Below the pieces are notes generated by a model that was given only the letters and a program-made list of their open reading frames with translations, did not search any database and had not been told where the DNA came from. This document shows positions 1-9,665 of a DNA stretch of 64,000 nt, in pieces. The stretch is from Candidatus Thiovulum imperiosus (GTDB taxonomy: Bacteria > Campylobacterota > Campylobacteria > Campylobacterales > Thiovulaceae). A program made the position numbers and the translations under genes. The stretch covers positions 94,516-158,515 of the forward strand of contig JAMJTW010000008.1 in the NCBI GenBank assembly GCA_024281175.1, given 5' to 3'. Numbering within the stretch: the stretch's first letter is position 1; the number at the start of each line of letters is the position of its first letter.

Positions 1-200
1 GTTAGAAAGAGCAGTTGAATTGTTGTCAATCGCAGTTTCTAAATTGCTTACATTTGTAGAGATAGTGTTAGAAAGAGCAGTTGTATTGTTGTCAATTGCA
101 GTTTCTAAATTGCTTACATTTGTAGAGATAGTGTTAGAAAGAGCAGTTGTATTGTTGTCAATTGCAGTTTCTAAATCAGTTACACTATTTGAAATTTCAG
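1..200. repeat. 66-bp tandem repeat (22 aa) inside the fibre CDS
   Basis: gttagaaagagcagttg..attgttgtcaat.gcagtttctaaattgcttacatttgtagagatagt repeated about 3 times from base 1. Confidence 0.85.
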
Positions 201-2106
201 TCTCAATTTCTGTTCCACCAACATAGAGTTTTCCAGAAATTTGAACATCACCAGATGTGTTTACTTCAAAAGCGTCAGCTCTTGCAGAAGAACTTGTTCC
301 ATTTCCAACTACAAAAAGAGCATCTTTGTTTCCTTCAGTATTGTATTTTCCAATTGCAAGAGAGTTTGAAGCATTTGCTTCTGTATAGGAACCCATTGCT
401 GTACTGTAATCACCAGAAGCTGTTGAATAACGACCAGAAGCTGTACTATAATCGCCAGAAGCTATTGTGCTACTTCCAAAAGCTGTTGAATAACGACCAG
501 AAGCTGTTGAGGCATAACCAGAAGCTGTTGAGGTATAACCAGAAGCTGTTGAGCCAGCACCAGAAGCTGTTGTACTATAACCAGAAGCTGTTGTACTATA
601 ACCAGAAGCTGTTGAATATAATCCAGAAGCTGTTGTACTATAACCAGAAGCTGTACTATAATTACCAGAAGCTGTTGTGTCATAACCAGAAGCTGTTGAA
701 TAATCACCAGAAGCTGTTGTATCTCTACCCCAAGCTGTTGAATAATCCCCAGAAGCTATTGTATCTTTTCCCCAAGCAAGAGCATTTGTTCCACTTTGAG
801 TTGTTCCGCTTCGATTTAAAATACCGTCAGTATCTAAGTTCTCATCTTCGATTTTTCCATCAGAATTTGTATCCCAATCAGAAGTAGACATTTTTGTAGA
901 GTTTAAATCTGAAATTTTGGAAGAGTTTGTAGCTATATTTCCAGCATTCGTAGAAATTGCAGTCTCATTTGTAGAAATATCAGTTTCATTTGTAGCTATG
1001 TTTCCAGCATTCGTAGAAATTGCAGTCTCATTTGTAGAAATATCAGTTTCATTTGTAGCTATGTTTCCAGCATTCGTAGAAATTGCAGTCTCATTTGTAG
1101 AAATATCAGTTTCATTTGTAGCTATGTTTCCAGTATTCGTAGAAATTGCAGTTTCATTTGTAGAAATATCAGTTTCATTTGTAGCTATGTTTCCAGCATT
1201 TGTCGAAATATCAGCTTCTAAATTTGAAACATTACTTTCTAAGTTAGATTCTAAGTTGGAGATAGTTGCTTCTAAATTTGAAACATTACTCTCTAAATCA
1301 GATTTTATATCTATCTCTAAATTTAAAACAGAAGAGTTTACATCTGAAATTAGAGACTCAAGTCTTGAAACATTGTTTTCTAAATCAGAAACTAAGTCAG
1401 ATTCTAAGTTTGAAATGGAGTTTTCCAGATTTGAAACATTACTTTCTAAGTTAGATTCTAAATTGGAAATAGAATCTTCTAAGTCGGATTCTAAGTTTGA
1501 AATGGAGTTTTCCAGATTTGAAACATTGTTTTCTAAATCAGAAACCAAGTCAGATTCTAAATTGGAAATAGAATTCTCTAAACTTGAAACATTGCTCTCT
1601 ACATCAGATTCTAAATCTGAAATAGAATCGAAATTGTAATTTATATTGTCAGAATTTGCCGAAACTGCAAGTAGAGTATTTGAGTTGTTTTGCTCAATAG
1701 AAGTTTCCAAAGCAGATTCTAAATTTGAGATAGAAGTTTCTAAATCTTCTTGCATCTTTATAGAATTTAGAGAGTAGGCGACACTTGTAAGTTTCTGTCG
1801 AGGAGACATCTCTTCACCGCCTATTTGAAGAGCTAACCAGTATTGAACATCAAAATCTAAATCTATTGGTTCTTCTGCACCAAGAATTACAGAGTAGATG
1901 CCATTTTCAATAGATACATTTCTCTCTTCACTCCAGAGAGCTGTTCCATCTTCAAGTACATCATAGAGAAGAAAAGTGATATTGACATCACCATTAACAC
2001 GACTTCCATTATCTTCAAGGAGATAACCTTGATATGAAAGTGTTGGAGGTATTGCCCCTAAAAGAAAAGAAGAGACAAAAAGAGCCAAAAATATATGCCT
2101 AAACAT
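1..2106 (-). CDS. Secreted trimeric-adhesin / tail-fibre-like repeat protein, partial (continues beyond base 1)
   Basis: ATG at 2106 (minus); frame checked at several points down to base 1 without a stop. N-terminus MFRHIFLALFVSSFLLGAIPPTLSYQGYLLEDNG..., then ...SPRQKLTSVAYSLNS, coiled-coil SNLESNVSNLE and STNETAISTNAGNIATNETDI repeats, YadA-head-like GYxSTASG repeats, then SLAIGKYNTEGNKDALFVVGNGTSSSARADAFEVNTSGDVQISGKLYVGG and ALSNTISTNVSNLETAIDNNTT repeats. Absent from the ORF track because no stop lies in the window. Confidence 0.88.
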   Translation of the reverse strand, partial: MFRHIFLALFVSSFLLGAIPPTLSYQGYLLEDNGSRVNGDVNITFLLYDVLEDGTALWSEERNVSIENGIYSVILGAEEPIDLDFDVQYWLALQIGGEEMSPRQKLTSVAYSLNSIKMQEDLETSISNLESALETSIEQNNSNTLLAVSANSDNINYNFDSISDLESDVESNVSSLENSISNLESDLVSDLENNVSNLENSISNLESDLEDSISNLESNLESNVSNLENSISNLESDLVSDLENNVSRLESLISDVNSSVLNLEIDIKSDLESNVSNLEATISNLESNLESNVSNLEADISTNAGNIATNETDISTNETAISTNTGNIATNETDISTNETAISTNAGNIATNETDISTNETAISTNAGNIATNETDISTNETAISTNAGNIATNSSKISDLNSTKMSTSDWDTNSDGKIEDENLDTDGILNRSGTTQSGTNALAWGKDTIASGDYSTAWGRDTTASGDYSTASGYDTTASGNYSTASGYSTTASGLYSTASGYSTTASGYSTTASGAGSTASGYTSTASGYASTASGRYSTAFGSSTIASGDYSTASGRYSTASGDYSTAMGSYTEANASNSLAIGKYNTEGNKDALFVVGNGTSSSARADAFEVNTSGDVQISGKLYVGGTEIETEISNSVTDLETAIDNNTTALSNTISTNVSNLETAIDNNTTALSNTISTNVSNLETAIDNNSTALSN
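440..770. repeat. 21-bp-based tandem repeats (7-aa YadA-head-like units)
   Basis: Repeated ccagaagctgttgaggtataa units; minus strand encodes G-Y-x-S-T-A-S. Confidence 0.88.
925..1215. repeat. 63-bp tandem repeat (21 aa, coiled-coil-like)
   Basis: gtagctatgtttccagcattcgtagaaattgcagtctcatttgtagaaatatcagtttcattt repeated more than 4 times. Confidence 0.88.
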
Positions 2107-2191
2107 AAAGAGCCTTTTGTAAATTTTTTAAATTCTATCTATTTTTAAATATAAATTTAAAAATTTCATTTACAAAAAAAAATATATTTTA

Positions 2192-2749
2192 TTAAATTTG
2201 TTTAGTAGCTAACTTTTCTAATTTCTCTTCTTCTCCAGCAACTTCAAATATAGCACCAAGTTCAGAAAAGTTTTGAGAGATTATTTCAAGATGAAGTTTT
2301 GAAACTTCATACTTAAATTTTGAAATATCGCTATACGATATCTCAAAGAAATTTCTGCTCTTTTCTACATAAGGCAGTAGTTCACTATTTTCCAAAACCA
2401 AATTTACTGATGAGGTGTAGGCTCTAACAAGCCCACCAGTTCCAAGTTTTATTCCACCAAAATAGCGAACAATAATAACACCAACATCTACAATATCAGC
2501 ACCTTTTAAAACTGCTAATGATGGTTTTCCAGAAGTTCCTTTTGGTTCTCCATCATCACTACTACCCTCTACAATTTGTTTGAATTCATTAAAATATCGA
2601 AATGCGTAAACAAAATGTCTTCCTTTTGGGTGTTCCTCTTTAAGTTCACTCATCTTTTCTTGAAAATTTTTATAGGGAAAGAGATGTGTTATAAATTTAG
2701 ACCGTTTCTCTATATAAGTTTCTGAAAAATCTCTATTTAGTGTAACCAT
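2192..2749 (-). CDS. YigZ/IMPACT family protein
   Basis: MVTLNRDFSETYIEKRSKFITHLFPYKN...GEPKGTSGKPSLAVLKGADIVDVGVIIVRYFGGIKLGTGGLVRAYTSS. Start trimmed from 2803 to MVTLNRD. Confidence 0.85.
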   Translation of the reverse strand: MVTLNRDFSETYIEKRSKFITHLFPYKNFQEKMSELKEEHPKGRHFVYAFRYFNEFKQIVEGSSDDGEPKGTSGKPSLAVLKGADIVDVGVIIVRYFGGIKLGTGGLVRAYTSSVNLVLENSELLPYVEKSRNFFEISYSDISKFKYEVSKLHLEIISQNFSELGAIFEVAGEEEKLEKLATKQI

Positions 2750-3299
2750 CTTGAATAGCTCTTTTGTAGATATAAGAGACCTCATCTTCAGAGATATTGT
2801 CATTTCTGAAAATGCTTTTTACTTGATTTTTAAATCCATTCTCTTTTTGAGAAATTACCATATTCGTATTTGCAAATATAGATTTTAGATGTGTGTAGAA
2901 CTGCTTTTCTCTATTTGCAGTTTTATCACCACCACTTAAAAAATCCAAGTTTTCCACTCTCTTAGCTACCCGACCATACTGCTTCAGATACTCTGTAACT
3001 AAATTAAAACCCTTATCTTTAGACAAAATGTAAAATTTACTACCTTTATCCTCTTTTGAATGAATAATTCCAGCCTCAACCGCTAATCCAAAATCTAATG
3101 AGTTCTCCCCAATAAATGAACTTTTTCGTATCTCTAATTTACCATTCTTTAATATATTTTCTATCAAATTTATAGATATGTTTTTCTGCTTTGCTCCAAC
3201 AAAAATATAGACCACCATCTCATATCTCTTCTCTGTTGGAACTGTAAAGTTGTGAATGTTCTCAAAATCTACAAGAATTATAATTCTCTCTCTATCCAA
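2733..3299 (-). CDS. PIN/NYN-like domain protein
   Basis: IIILVDFENIHNF N-terminus, LDFGLAVEAG and FYILSKDKGF segments typical of PIN-like/NYN folds. Confidence 0.6.
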   Translation of the reverse strand: MDRERIIILVDFENIHNFTVPTEKRYEMVVYIFVGAKQKNISINLIENILKNGKLEIRKSSFIGENSLDFGLAVEAGIIHSKEDKGSKFYILSKDKGFNLVTEYLKQYGRVAKRVENLDFLSGGDKTANREKQFYTHLKSIFANTNMVISQKENGFKNQVKSIFRNDNISEDEVSYIYKRAIQDGYTK

Positions 3300-3378
3300 A
3301 TTTCGACCTTTTTAAATTACTTTTTTGAAAATAAACTCTATCATAATTTTTCGATAAACTTAGGAAAAAGGCACTATC

Positions 3379-4125
3379 TTGATACAGAGAGTTGTAACAG
3401 GAGTTCTACTGTTTCTTCTTGTTGGCTTCATTGGTTATATAAATAATTTCTATCTTATTTGGGGTTTTCTAGGAGCTGTTTTCCTGATTTCTATTTTTGA
3501 AGCTATAAAAATATATGAGATAGAAAGTTCTATCTTTTACTATGCATCTGGTGTAACTATCTGGATTTCTGCCATCTATATTTCAGGAATAGATATTTTC
3601 CTAATTCTTCTTATCTCTTCTCTATCTATCATCGCCTATAAACCTAAATTAGAACCAAAAATATTTTTTATGTTCCTCTATCCAACACTACCATTTCTTG
3701 CTATTTTTGAAATTTACAAAATAGGTGGAATTGAGATTTTAAGTTGGCTTGTAGTTGTTGTTGCTTTAACAGATAGCATGGCATATTTTGTTGGTAGAGC
3801 TGTGGGGAAAAGAGGATTTTCACCAACTTCTCCAAAAAAGACTCTGGAAGGTGTAATTGGTGGAGTTCTTTTTGGAACTGCTGGAGGTCTTCTTTTTGGA
3901 GAGTACCTATTCCAGATGTCTTATCTCTATCTAATTCCATTCTCTTTTACTATCTCTATTTTTGCTGTTTTTGGAGACCTCTTTGAGAGCTATTTAAAAA
4001 GAAGAGCAGATATAAAAGATAGCGGTAACATTCTTCCGGGTCATGGTGGCATTCTTGATAGAGTTGATGGTTATCTTCTAAGTGCAATTGCTATTTTAGT
4101 TTTATTTCCAAAAGATGGAATTTGA
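3379..4125 (+). CDS. cdsA: Phosphatidate cytidylyltransferase
   Basis: C-terminal GDLFESYLKRRADIKDSGNILPGHGGILDRVDGYL signature. Confidence 0.95.
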   Translation: MIQRVVTGVLLFLLVGFIGYINNFYLIWGFLGAVFLISIFEAIKIYEIESSIFYYASGVTIWISAIYISGIDIFLILLISSLSIIAYKPKLEPKIFFMFLYPTLPFLAIFEIYKIGGIEILSWLVVVVALTDSMAYFVGRAVGKRGFSPTSPKKTLEGVIGGVLFGTAGGLLFGEYLFQMSYLYLIPFSFTISIFAVFGDLFESYLKRRADIKDSGNILPGHGGILDRVDGYLLSAIAILVLFPKDGI

Positions 4126-4278
4126 AATAGGTTTATGCCTCTCTTGTCATTTCGATATGAACGGAGTGATTGAGAAATCTTAAAAACTTATCGTTTTACT
4201 CGAAGTGATGTAAAAGATTTCTCACCCTAAAGGGTTCGAAATGACATATCAATTATTAAAGCATAAAAAATCACTCCC
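4125..4278. repeat. MITE-like palindromic element, copy 1 (ends degenerate)
   Basis: Core 4146-4245 GTCATTTCGATATGA...TTGAGAAATCTT...AAGATTTCTCACCC...GGGTTCGAAATGAC, nearly identical to 9506-9605. Confidence 0.8.
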
Positions 4279-4376
4279 TGTTTCTTATTTCCTTAAAGCT
4301 GAACTTATAAGTAAGTTTTCTTACAAGAAATTTAGATAAAATCCCACAATATTTTTATTTTAGAGGAAATTTCTTT

Positions 4377-4700
4377 ATGGGAAAACCTATAACTTTAACA
4401 GATGCTGATTTTGATGCTGCAATTGCAGAAGGTGTAACTTTAGTAGATTTTTGGGCTCCTTGGTGTGGTCCTTGTAGAATGATTGCTCCAGTTGTTGAAG
4501 AACTTGCTGAAGAGTATGAAGGAAAAGCAAAAATTGCAAAAGTTAACACTGATGATGAGAGACATACAGCAATGAAATATGGAATTCGGTCAATTCCTAC
4601 ACTAATTATCTTCAAAGATGGTAAACCAGTAGACCACATTATTGGTGCTCAAAGTAAAGCTGCATTCTCTTCTAAACTTGAAGCTGCTTTAAGCCTTTAA
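4377..4700 (+). CDS. trxA: Thioredoxin
   Basis: VDFWAPWCGPCRMIAPVVEELA active site. Confidence 0.96.
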   Translation: MGKPITLTDADFDAAIAEGVTLVDFWAPWCGPCRMIAPVVEELAEEYEGKAKIAKVNTDDERHTAMKYGIRSIPTLIIFKDGKPVDHIIGAQSKAAFSSKLEAALSL

Positions 4701-4702
4701 TA

Positions 4703-5143
4703 ATGATTGGACGGCTTTTTGCCTCCTTTTTTGGAGCTGCAATGATTGCGGCTTCATTCGCCTACTACAACTACAAATTTGCTGAATTCAAATTTATAAA
4801 CTTTTCGGAATGGACTCTTTATGAAAGTAGAGACATCTTTACTCCACAAGCTGAAAAATATCTAGTTATCGTCTACAACTCAAAAGATAAAAATAGCTTT
4901 GAGAAGTTACAAAAGATAGAAAACTCTACACCAATACTTTTAATAGATTACTATCAAACTTTAGAAAAACCAATTTTAGACAAAAATGTTACAGAAGTTA
5001 AAACTGGAACAGATACTATGTTGAAAATTATTCAAAGGTTCAATATCTACGAAGTTCCATCTATCTTTTTTATTAAAAGAGAGAGTGGAAATCTCTATAA
5101 ACAAGATAGCGACATTTACAAACTAGATAACTTGGAATTTTGA
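4703..5143 (+). CDS. Hypothetical membrane-anchored protein, possibly thioredoxin-fold
   Basis: N-terminal hydrophobic segment; no family recognised with confidence. Confidence 0.5.
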   Translation: MIGRLFASFFGAAMIAASFAYYNYKFAEFKFINFSEWTLYESRDIFTPQAEKYLVIVYNSKDKNSFEKLQKIENSTPILLIDYYQTLEKPILDKNVTEVKTGTDTMLKIIQRFNIYEVPSIFFIKRESGNLYKQDSDIYKLDNLEF

Positions 5144-5171
5144 TAAAATTCGACCTAAAAAGGTTCGACTT

Positions 5172-5558
5172 ATGGAACATAAAATGGCAATGGGAAAATT
5201 CCCTATTTTTTCTTTAGAGATTCCTAAAAATAGCACAAAATATGCTACGGTTTCTGATATTGTCTCTAAATTAAAAGAGGATATTGATAACAATCCAATG
5301 GTTGGTTTTATCGGTGTTTTTGACCACTATAATCACACAAAAGGAATAAACGGACAAATTCCAAATGAGATTAAAGATATTCAAAATATCGTTTTCTGTT
5401 TTGGTCCTCAAGTTCCAAATGTTGATATTATTGCTGTTAGACCTCGTTCTATTGGTGTAACTGAACTTTCAAACAGTTTTGTGTTGAATTTCTTAGAAGC
5501 TCCAGGTGCTATGCCAAATCAAGTTATGGCACAATGGATAAAAGAGTTACAAGACTAG
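5172..5558 (+). CDS. Conserved hypothetical protein
   Basis: Complete ORF between same-strand genes; MVGFIGVFDHYNHTKGINGQIPNEIKDIQNIVFCFGPQVPN. Confidence 0.65.
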   Translation: MEHKMAMGKFPIFSLEIPKNSTKYATVSDIVSKLKEDIDNNPMVGFIGVFDHYNHTKGINGQIPNEIKDIQNIVFCFGPQVPNVDIIAVRPRSIGVTELSNSFVLNFLEAPGAMPNQVMAQWIKELQD

Positions 5559-5567
5559 ATTAGAAAT

Positions 5568-5597
5568 ACTCTGAGAGACTTCTTCTCTTCTCGGAGT
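5568..5597. terminator. Stem-loop (possible terminator)
   Basis: ACTCTGAGA ... TCTCGGAGT arms; no clear T-tract. Confidence 0.35.
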
Positions 5598-5645
5598 TAA
5601 AACTTCTGTTATCATTATGTAATACCTCATCAACAAGGAGAACTT

Positions 5646-6515
5646 ATGAATGATAATAACTGTCTAACTGCCAAAAGCAGAAGCCTAAATCTTTTTAAAG
5701 AGAAAAATATCAAAAGTTACAAAAGTATATTTTTTATGGAGAAAGAGGAAGATTTAGATGATTTCTGGCTTCACATGACAACTCTTGGAGATGGACTCCA
5801 AAAGGGAGATATCTTCGGTTTTATAAGTTCTCTCTACTTTTTTTTTGGTTTTCTAAAATCTGATGACAACTTGTCTGAAGAGGATAAAAGTTTCCAATTT
5901 ATTATTGAAGAGACTTCAGACCTTTTCTTCTGGACAACAGCTTCTCCCTATCTTGTTTTCATGACAAATAATAACAACATATTTTTCAATGAGTTTGAAT
6001 TTAAGAGTGATGGCAAACAGCTTACTTTTAAACTCTATAAATTTAAACATTTTGAAAAGAGAAAAAGTGTTAAGAAAAATCGAATTTACAAATTTATTCC
6101 AGAAGACGAAATTTTAAAACTTCAGAAAATTGGTGAAGAGATGAGTCTTGAGTTGATAGAGATATCTGAAGAACATGAATTCAATAAAAAGATAGTTATG
6201 AAAATTATCTCTTCTATTGATGGATTTATAAAAGTGATTGAGAAATATGAGGAGACTTATATTTTATCAGATATTATGGAAGATTTTTCACATGAGTTGA
6301 GTGCAAATATTGATGATGTTGTTAATTTGAACTTTGAGGATATACACTTTTTTGAAAAGTTTTTTGAGAACTTGAATAGTTGGCTTTTAAAATCTTTCTT
6401 TACAGGAATAGGTCATATAGGCGATTTTGATGAGGTTATTAGAGAGGATATCTCTTCTATTGTCTCAATAATCGGGGGAGTTGAACCAGCACCAACTTTA
6501 TCACTTAAGATTTAA
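5646..6515 (+). CDS. Hypothetical protein
   Basis: 289-codon ORF preceded by aaggagaactt RBS. Confidence 0.6.
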   Translation: MNDNNCLTAKSRSLNLFKEKNIKSYKSIFFMEKEEDLDDFWLHMTTLGDGLQKGDIFGFISSLYFFFGFLKSDDNLSEEDKSFQFIIEETSDLFFWTTASPYLVFMTNNNNIFFNEFEFKSDGKQLTFKLYKFKHFEKRKSVKKNRIYKFIPEDEILKLQKIGEEMSLELIEISEEHEFNKKIVMKIISSIDGFIKVIEKYEETYILSDIMEDFSHELSANIDDVVNLNFEDIHFFEKFFENLNSWLLKSFFTGIGHIGDFDEVIREDISSIVSIIGGVEPAPTLSLKI

Positions 6516-6548
6516 GATAAAATTGGAACTTCTATTATTGGAGAGAAA

Positions 6549-6767
6549 ATGAAATTTCTACTTTTAGGAGTTATCCTAATTCTTATCTATTTTATCTTTT
6601 TTAGAAAAAAGAGCAAAGTAGTTGAAAATAGCAAAAATAGCAATAAAGAGATATCTGCTGATGAATTTATACCGTGTGAAAAGTGTGAAACTCTCGTTTC
6701 TGAAAAAGAAGCTATTATTGTTGATGGAAAATTTTACTGCTCTAAAGAGTGTGGAGGCGTTAAGTGA
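6549..6767 (+). CDS. Small membrane protein with PP0621/MYND-like CxxC...C motif
   Basis: N-terminal TM; CEKCETLVSEKEAIIVDGKFYCSKEC. Confidence 0.7.
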   Translation: MKFLLLGVILILIYFIFFRKKSKVVENSKNSNKEISADEFIPCEKCETLVSEKEAIIVDGKFYCSKECGGVK

Positions 6768-7501
6768 AAAAAGTTGTTGCATATATAACTTCAGGTTATC
6801 CAAGTATAGTTTTTACAAATAGACTTTTAAAAGAGTTACAACCTTATGTTGATATTGTTGAACTTGGAATTCCATTTTCTGACCCTGTTGCTGATGGCGA
6901 AGTGATTGAAAAAGCAAATCAATTAGCACTTCAGAATGGTGTTACTTTTTCTCAAGTTTTAGAAATAGCTAAAGCATCTCCAATTCCAACTTATCTTATG
7001 GGATATTTCAATAGCTTTTACAATAGAGGTCTTGAAAGTATAGTCTCTGAAATGGAGAAAATAGGAGTTCTTGGAGCAATAATTCCAGATTTACCTTATG
7101 AAGAGAGTGCAGAGTATAGTTCTCTGTTTCAGAAATATGGTAGAGAACTTATCCCTTTTGTAGCTCCAACAGATAGCAAAGAGAGAGTTTCAAAAATTCT
7201 AAAAGATGCAAATAGCGGTTTCATATATCTTGTAGCTTATGCTGGAATTACTGGTAGTGGAAAGAGTGAAGAGCTTGGAGAAGTTATCTCAAATGTTAGA
7301 GAAGTTTCTAAAACACCTCTTTTTATCGGTTTTGGAGTAACTCCAGAAAGTGCCGTAGAGAAATCTCAAAATGTTGATGGAGTAATTGTTGGTAGTGCTT
7401 TTGTCAAATATCTTCTTGATGAAACTCTATCTGAAGATGAAAAGATTTCAAAAATTGTAGAGTCTGCAAAAGATATCAAAGAGAAAATCTCTAAAGATTA
7501 A
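6764..7501 (+). CDS. trpA: Tryptophan synthase alpha subunit
   Basis: YITSGYPS, VELGIPFSDPVADGEVIEKANQLAL, IPDLPYEES, GSGKSEEL, FIGFGV; GTG start. Confidence 0.95.
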   Translation: MKKVVAYITSGYPSIVFTNRLLKELQPYVDIVELGIPFSDPVADGEVIEKANQLALQNGVTFSQVLEIAKASPIPTYLMGYFNSFYNRGLESIVSEMEKIGVLGAIIPDLPYEESAEYSSLFQKYGRELIPFVAPTDSKERVSKILKDANSGFIYLVAYAGITGSGKSEELGEVISNVREVSKTPLFIGFGVTPESAVEKSQNVDGVIVGSAFVKYLLDETLSEDEKISKIVESAKDIKEKISKD

Positions 7502-7666
7502 AAAGATTTTATAGAGTCTTTCAAATTGGAAGTGGCTAAATAGAGTGGGATTTCCTCTCTGAGCCTAAGAGTCTATCTCAAATTGTAGACTCTTCGGTCA
7601 GTTCTGGAAGAACTTCCTTCAGAGTATTTTTCCCCTGAAGTCCTTTCAAGTTGTAGACTCTACAAT

Positions 7667-8599
7667 TTAATAAGTTGGGCGAAAAAACTCTATATCTCCT
7701 ATCTTTTCAACTACTAACTCTTTTTTTACAATAAGTTCTCGAAAATTTCTTTGAGTAACCTCATCACAAAGAGAACTTATATCGAAACGGGTAAGAGGAC
7801 GGAGAGATAATGTTTTCAACAATTCAGTTTTAGATAAGCTCAAATCTCTCTCTTTTCTATTTTGACGACGAACAATCATGATTGGTAAAGTACTACTAAA
7901 ACTTCTTGCAATACTATACAGCTTCTCATAAGAGATAGGTTTTACATCATAAATCGGAGGTCTCTCAACTGTTCCTAAATCTATTCTAAAAACAGTTGGA
8001 ACTTTCTGGAAAAATCTATTTATTTCTAAAATCTCTTCTGATTTTGTATTGATATCATTGACAAAAAGAGTCTCTATATAGAGTTCTCCTTTAAATATTT
8101 TTGAAAACTCAATAATCCCATTTTTAATATCTTCAATAGTGATACCTTTTAAAGGTCTATCAAGTTTGTTAAAACACTCTTCTGTAACACAATCTAAAGA
8201 GAGTTTTACTTTATCAAATTGGAGTAGAGATTTCTGAATTGAACCAAGCCAACTATTTCCACCATTAGAGAGAATGAGAGTTTTAGTTTTGAATTTTTTT
8301 GCGATTGGAGAGACTTTTGAAATGAGTTCATCTAGTTCTGGATATAGAGTCGGTTCTCCATTTGCTGTAAATGTTAAAACATCTATATTTGGAAACTTAT
8401 TCAAAGCCTCCTCAATATCTGAAACTATTGTATCCACAGGAACAGTTTGGCTCTGAAAACCAACCTGTTTAGCCCGTTCTCTCAATTCACAATAGAGACA
8501 ATCAAAATTACACTGCTTGATATTTGGAGAGAGGTCTATTCCAAGAGAAACTCCAAACCTTCTTGATGTAATTGGTCCAAAAATCACATTAGTTTTCAA
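7667..8599 (-). CDS. Radical SAM protein
   Basis: [33 protein letters not shown] (CxxxCxxC) and [13 protein letters not shown]. Confidence 0.9.
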   Translation of the reverse strand: MKTNVIFGPITSRRFGVSLGIDLSPNIKQCNFDCLYCELRERAKQVGFQSQTVPVDTIVSDIEEALNKFPNIDVLTFTANGEPTLYPELDELISKVSPIAKKFKTKTLILSNGGNSWLGSIQKSLLQFDKVKLSLDCVTEECFNKLDRPLKGITIEDIKNGIIEFSKIFKGELYIETLFVNDINTKSEEILEINRFFQKVPTVFRIDLGTVERPPIYDVKPISYEKLYSIARSFSSTLPIMIVRRQNRKERDLSLSKTELLKTLSLRPLTRFDISSLCDEVTQRNFRELIVKKELVVEKIGDIEFFRPTY

Positions 8600-8961
8600 A
8601 CTTCTCTTTTTATCTTTGTTATATTATTTTCATCATCTAAAAGCAGAACAGTTGGTTTATAGTTTTTCAACTCCTCTTCTGTGTATTGAGCATAAGTAAC
8701 TATTATAACTTTATCTCCTGCATGAACTTTTCTTGAGGCAGCACCATTTAAAGTTATCTCTCTTTTTCCTCTTTCACCTTTGATGATATAAGTAGAAAAT
8801 CGTTCGCCATTATTTATATTCCAGATTTCAACTCTCTGTCCAATCCACATATTGGCTTTTTCTAAAAGCTCTTCATCGATAGAGATAGAACCTTCATAAT
8901 GAAGGTCCGCTCCTGTAACAGTAGCTCGATGAATTTTGCTATGAAACATATCAAAAAGCAT
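8596..8961 (-). CDS. panD: Aspartate 1-decarboxylase precursor
   Basis: [21 protein letters not shown] with GS self-cleavage site; [19 protein letters not shown]. Confidence 0.96.
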   Translation of the reverse strand: MLFDMFHSKIHRATVTGADLHYEGSISIDEELLEKANMWIGQRVEIWNINNGERFSTYIIKGERGKREITLNGAASRKVHAGDKVIIVTYAQYTEEELKNYKPTVLLLDDENNITKIKREV

Positions 8962-9329
8962 TATCTAGCCATTTGAGATGGTGGAATTGCATCTCCCCAA
9001 AATGCGTCTTGAATTAGAAGCTCTTCTACTGGATTTCCTCCAATAATGTGTTCATCAATAATTCTATCAATACCGCTTTTATCAACAGCTGTATACATAT
9101 AATGTCCAGGTTCTACTAACATTACAGGACCTAAATTACATCTACCAAGACAACTTGTCTGAATTGGTTGAACCGTAGCAATAATACCTTTCTGCATAAG
9201 AGTTTGTGCCAAGTATTGAAAGTGGTCTCTGTTATCTGGTCTTACACAGCTAGGTTTCGGCATATTTGGAGGACTAGACTGCATACATTTAAACATATAG
9301 AAAGCTGGTTGAGGTTGTTGTTGAACCAA
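8961..9329 (-). CDS. (2Fe-2S) ferredoxin domain protein
   Basis: Thioredoxin-like 2Fe-2S pattern with [17 protein letters not shown]. Confidence 0.8.
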   Translation of the reverse strand: MVQQQPQPAFYMFKCMQSSPPNMPKPSCVRPDNRDHFQYLAQTLMQKGIIATVQPIQTSCLGRCNLGPVMLVEPGHYMYTAVDKSGIDRIIDEHIIGGNPVEELLIQDAFWGDAIPPSQMAR

Positions 9330-9452
9330 TAGATACTCCTCTTTTTTATCATGATTTTACCAAAAGAGTATCTTTATAAAATATTAAAAGAGAAAGTGTA
9401 AGAAATTACTAATCTATGATAGAAGTAAAGTTGAAATTTGATTTTACAAAAC

Positions 9453-9474
9453 CAGAGCTTTTGCTCTGATTTTT
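9453..9474 (+). terminator. Rho-independent-like hairpin with T-tract
   Basis: CAGAGC TTTT GCTCTG ATTTT immediately left of the repeat element at 9475. Confidence 0.5.
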
Positions 9475-9649
9475 GGGAGTGACCAAATAGGTTTCTACCT
9501 CTCTTGTCATTTCGATATGAGCGTAGCGATTGAGAAATCTTGAAAGTTTATCCTTTTACTCGAAGTTATGTAAAAGATTTCTCACCCGAAAGGGTTCGAA
9601 ATGACATATAGATTGTTAAAGCACAAAAATACTCTATTTGGTCAGTTCC
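9475..9649. mobile_element. MITE-like palindromic element, copy 2
   Basis: TIRs GGGAGTGACCAAATAG ... CTATTTGGTCAGTTCC; core 9506-9605; flanked by a short direct repeat (TGATTTT) consistent with a target-site duplication. Confidence 0.75.
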
Positions 9650-9665
9650 TGATTTTTACTGCTAC

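Noticed and set aside
440-770. Possible CRISPR array (regular short repeats)
   Set aside because: Unit is 21 bp with no spacers, in frame with a YadA-like coding repeat; no cas genes.
20-1639. Track ORFs on plus (20-226, 147-887, 917-1639, 1266-1454) and minus 462-707
   Set aside because: Antisense or off-frame readings of the repeat-rich minus-strand fibre gene; low-complexity peptides (QKLLYYNQKLL, SFVEISVSFVAM) are by-products of the repeats.
3701-3940. ORF opposite cdsA
   Set aside because: Fully antisense to a well-supported gene.
4355-4639. ORF opposite trxA
   Set aside because: Antisense to thioredoxin; no independent support.
4703-5558. Possible novel operon with trxA
   Set aside because: Ordinary conserved hypothetical genes; nothing beyond co-orientation supports a system.
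6576-6822. ORFs 6576-6803 (-) and 6622-6822 (+)
   Set aside because: Overlap the PP0621-like gene and the trpA start in other frames.
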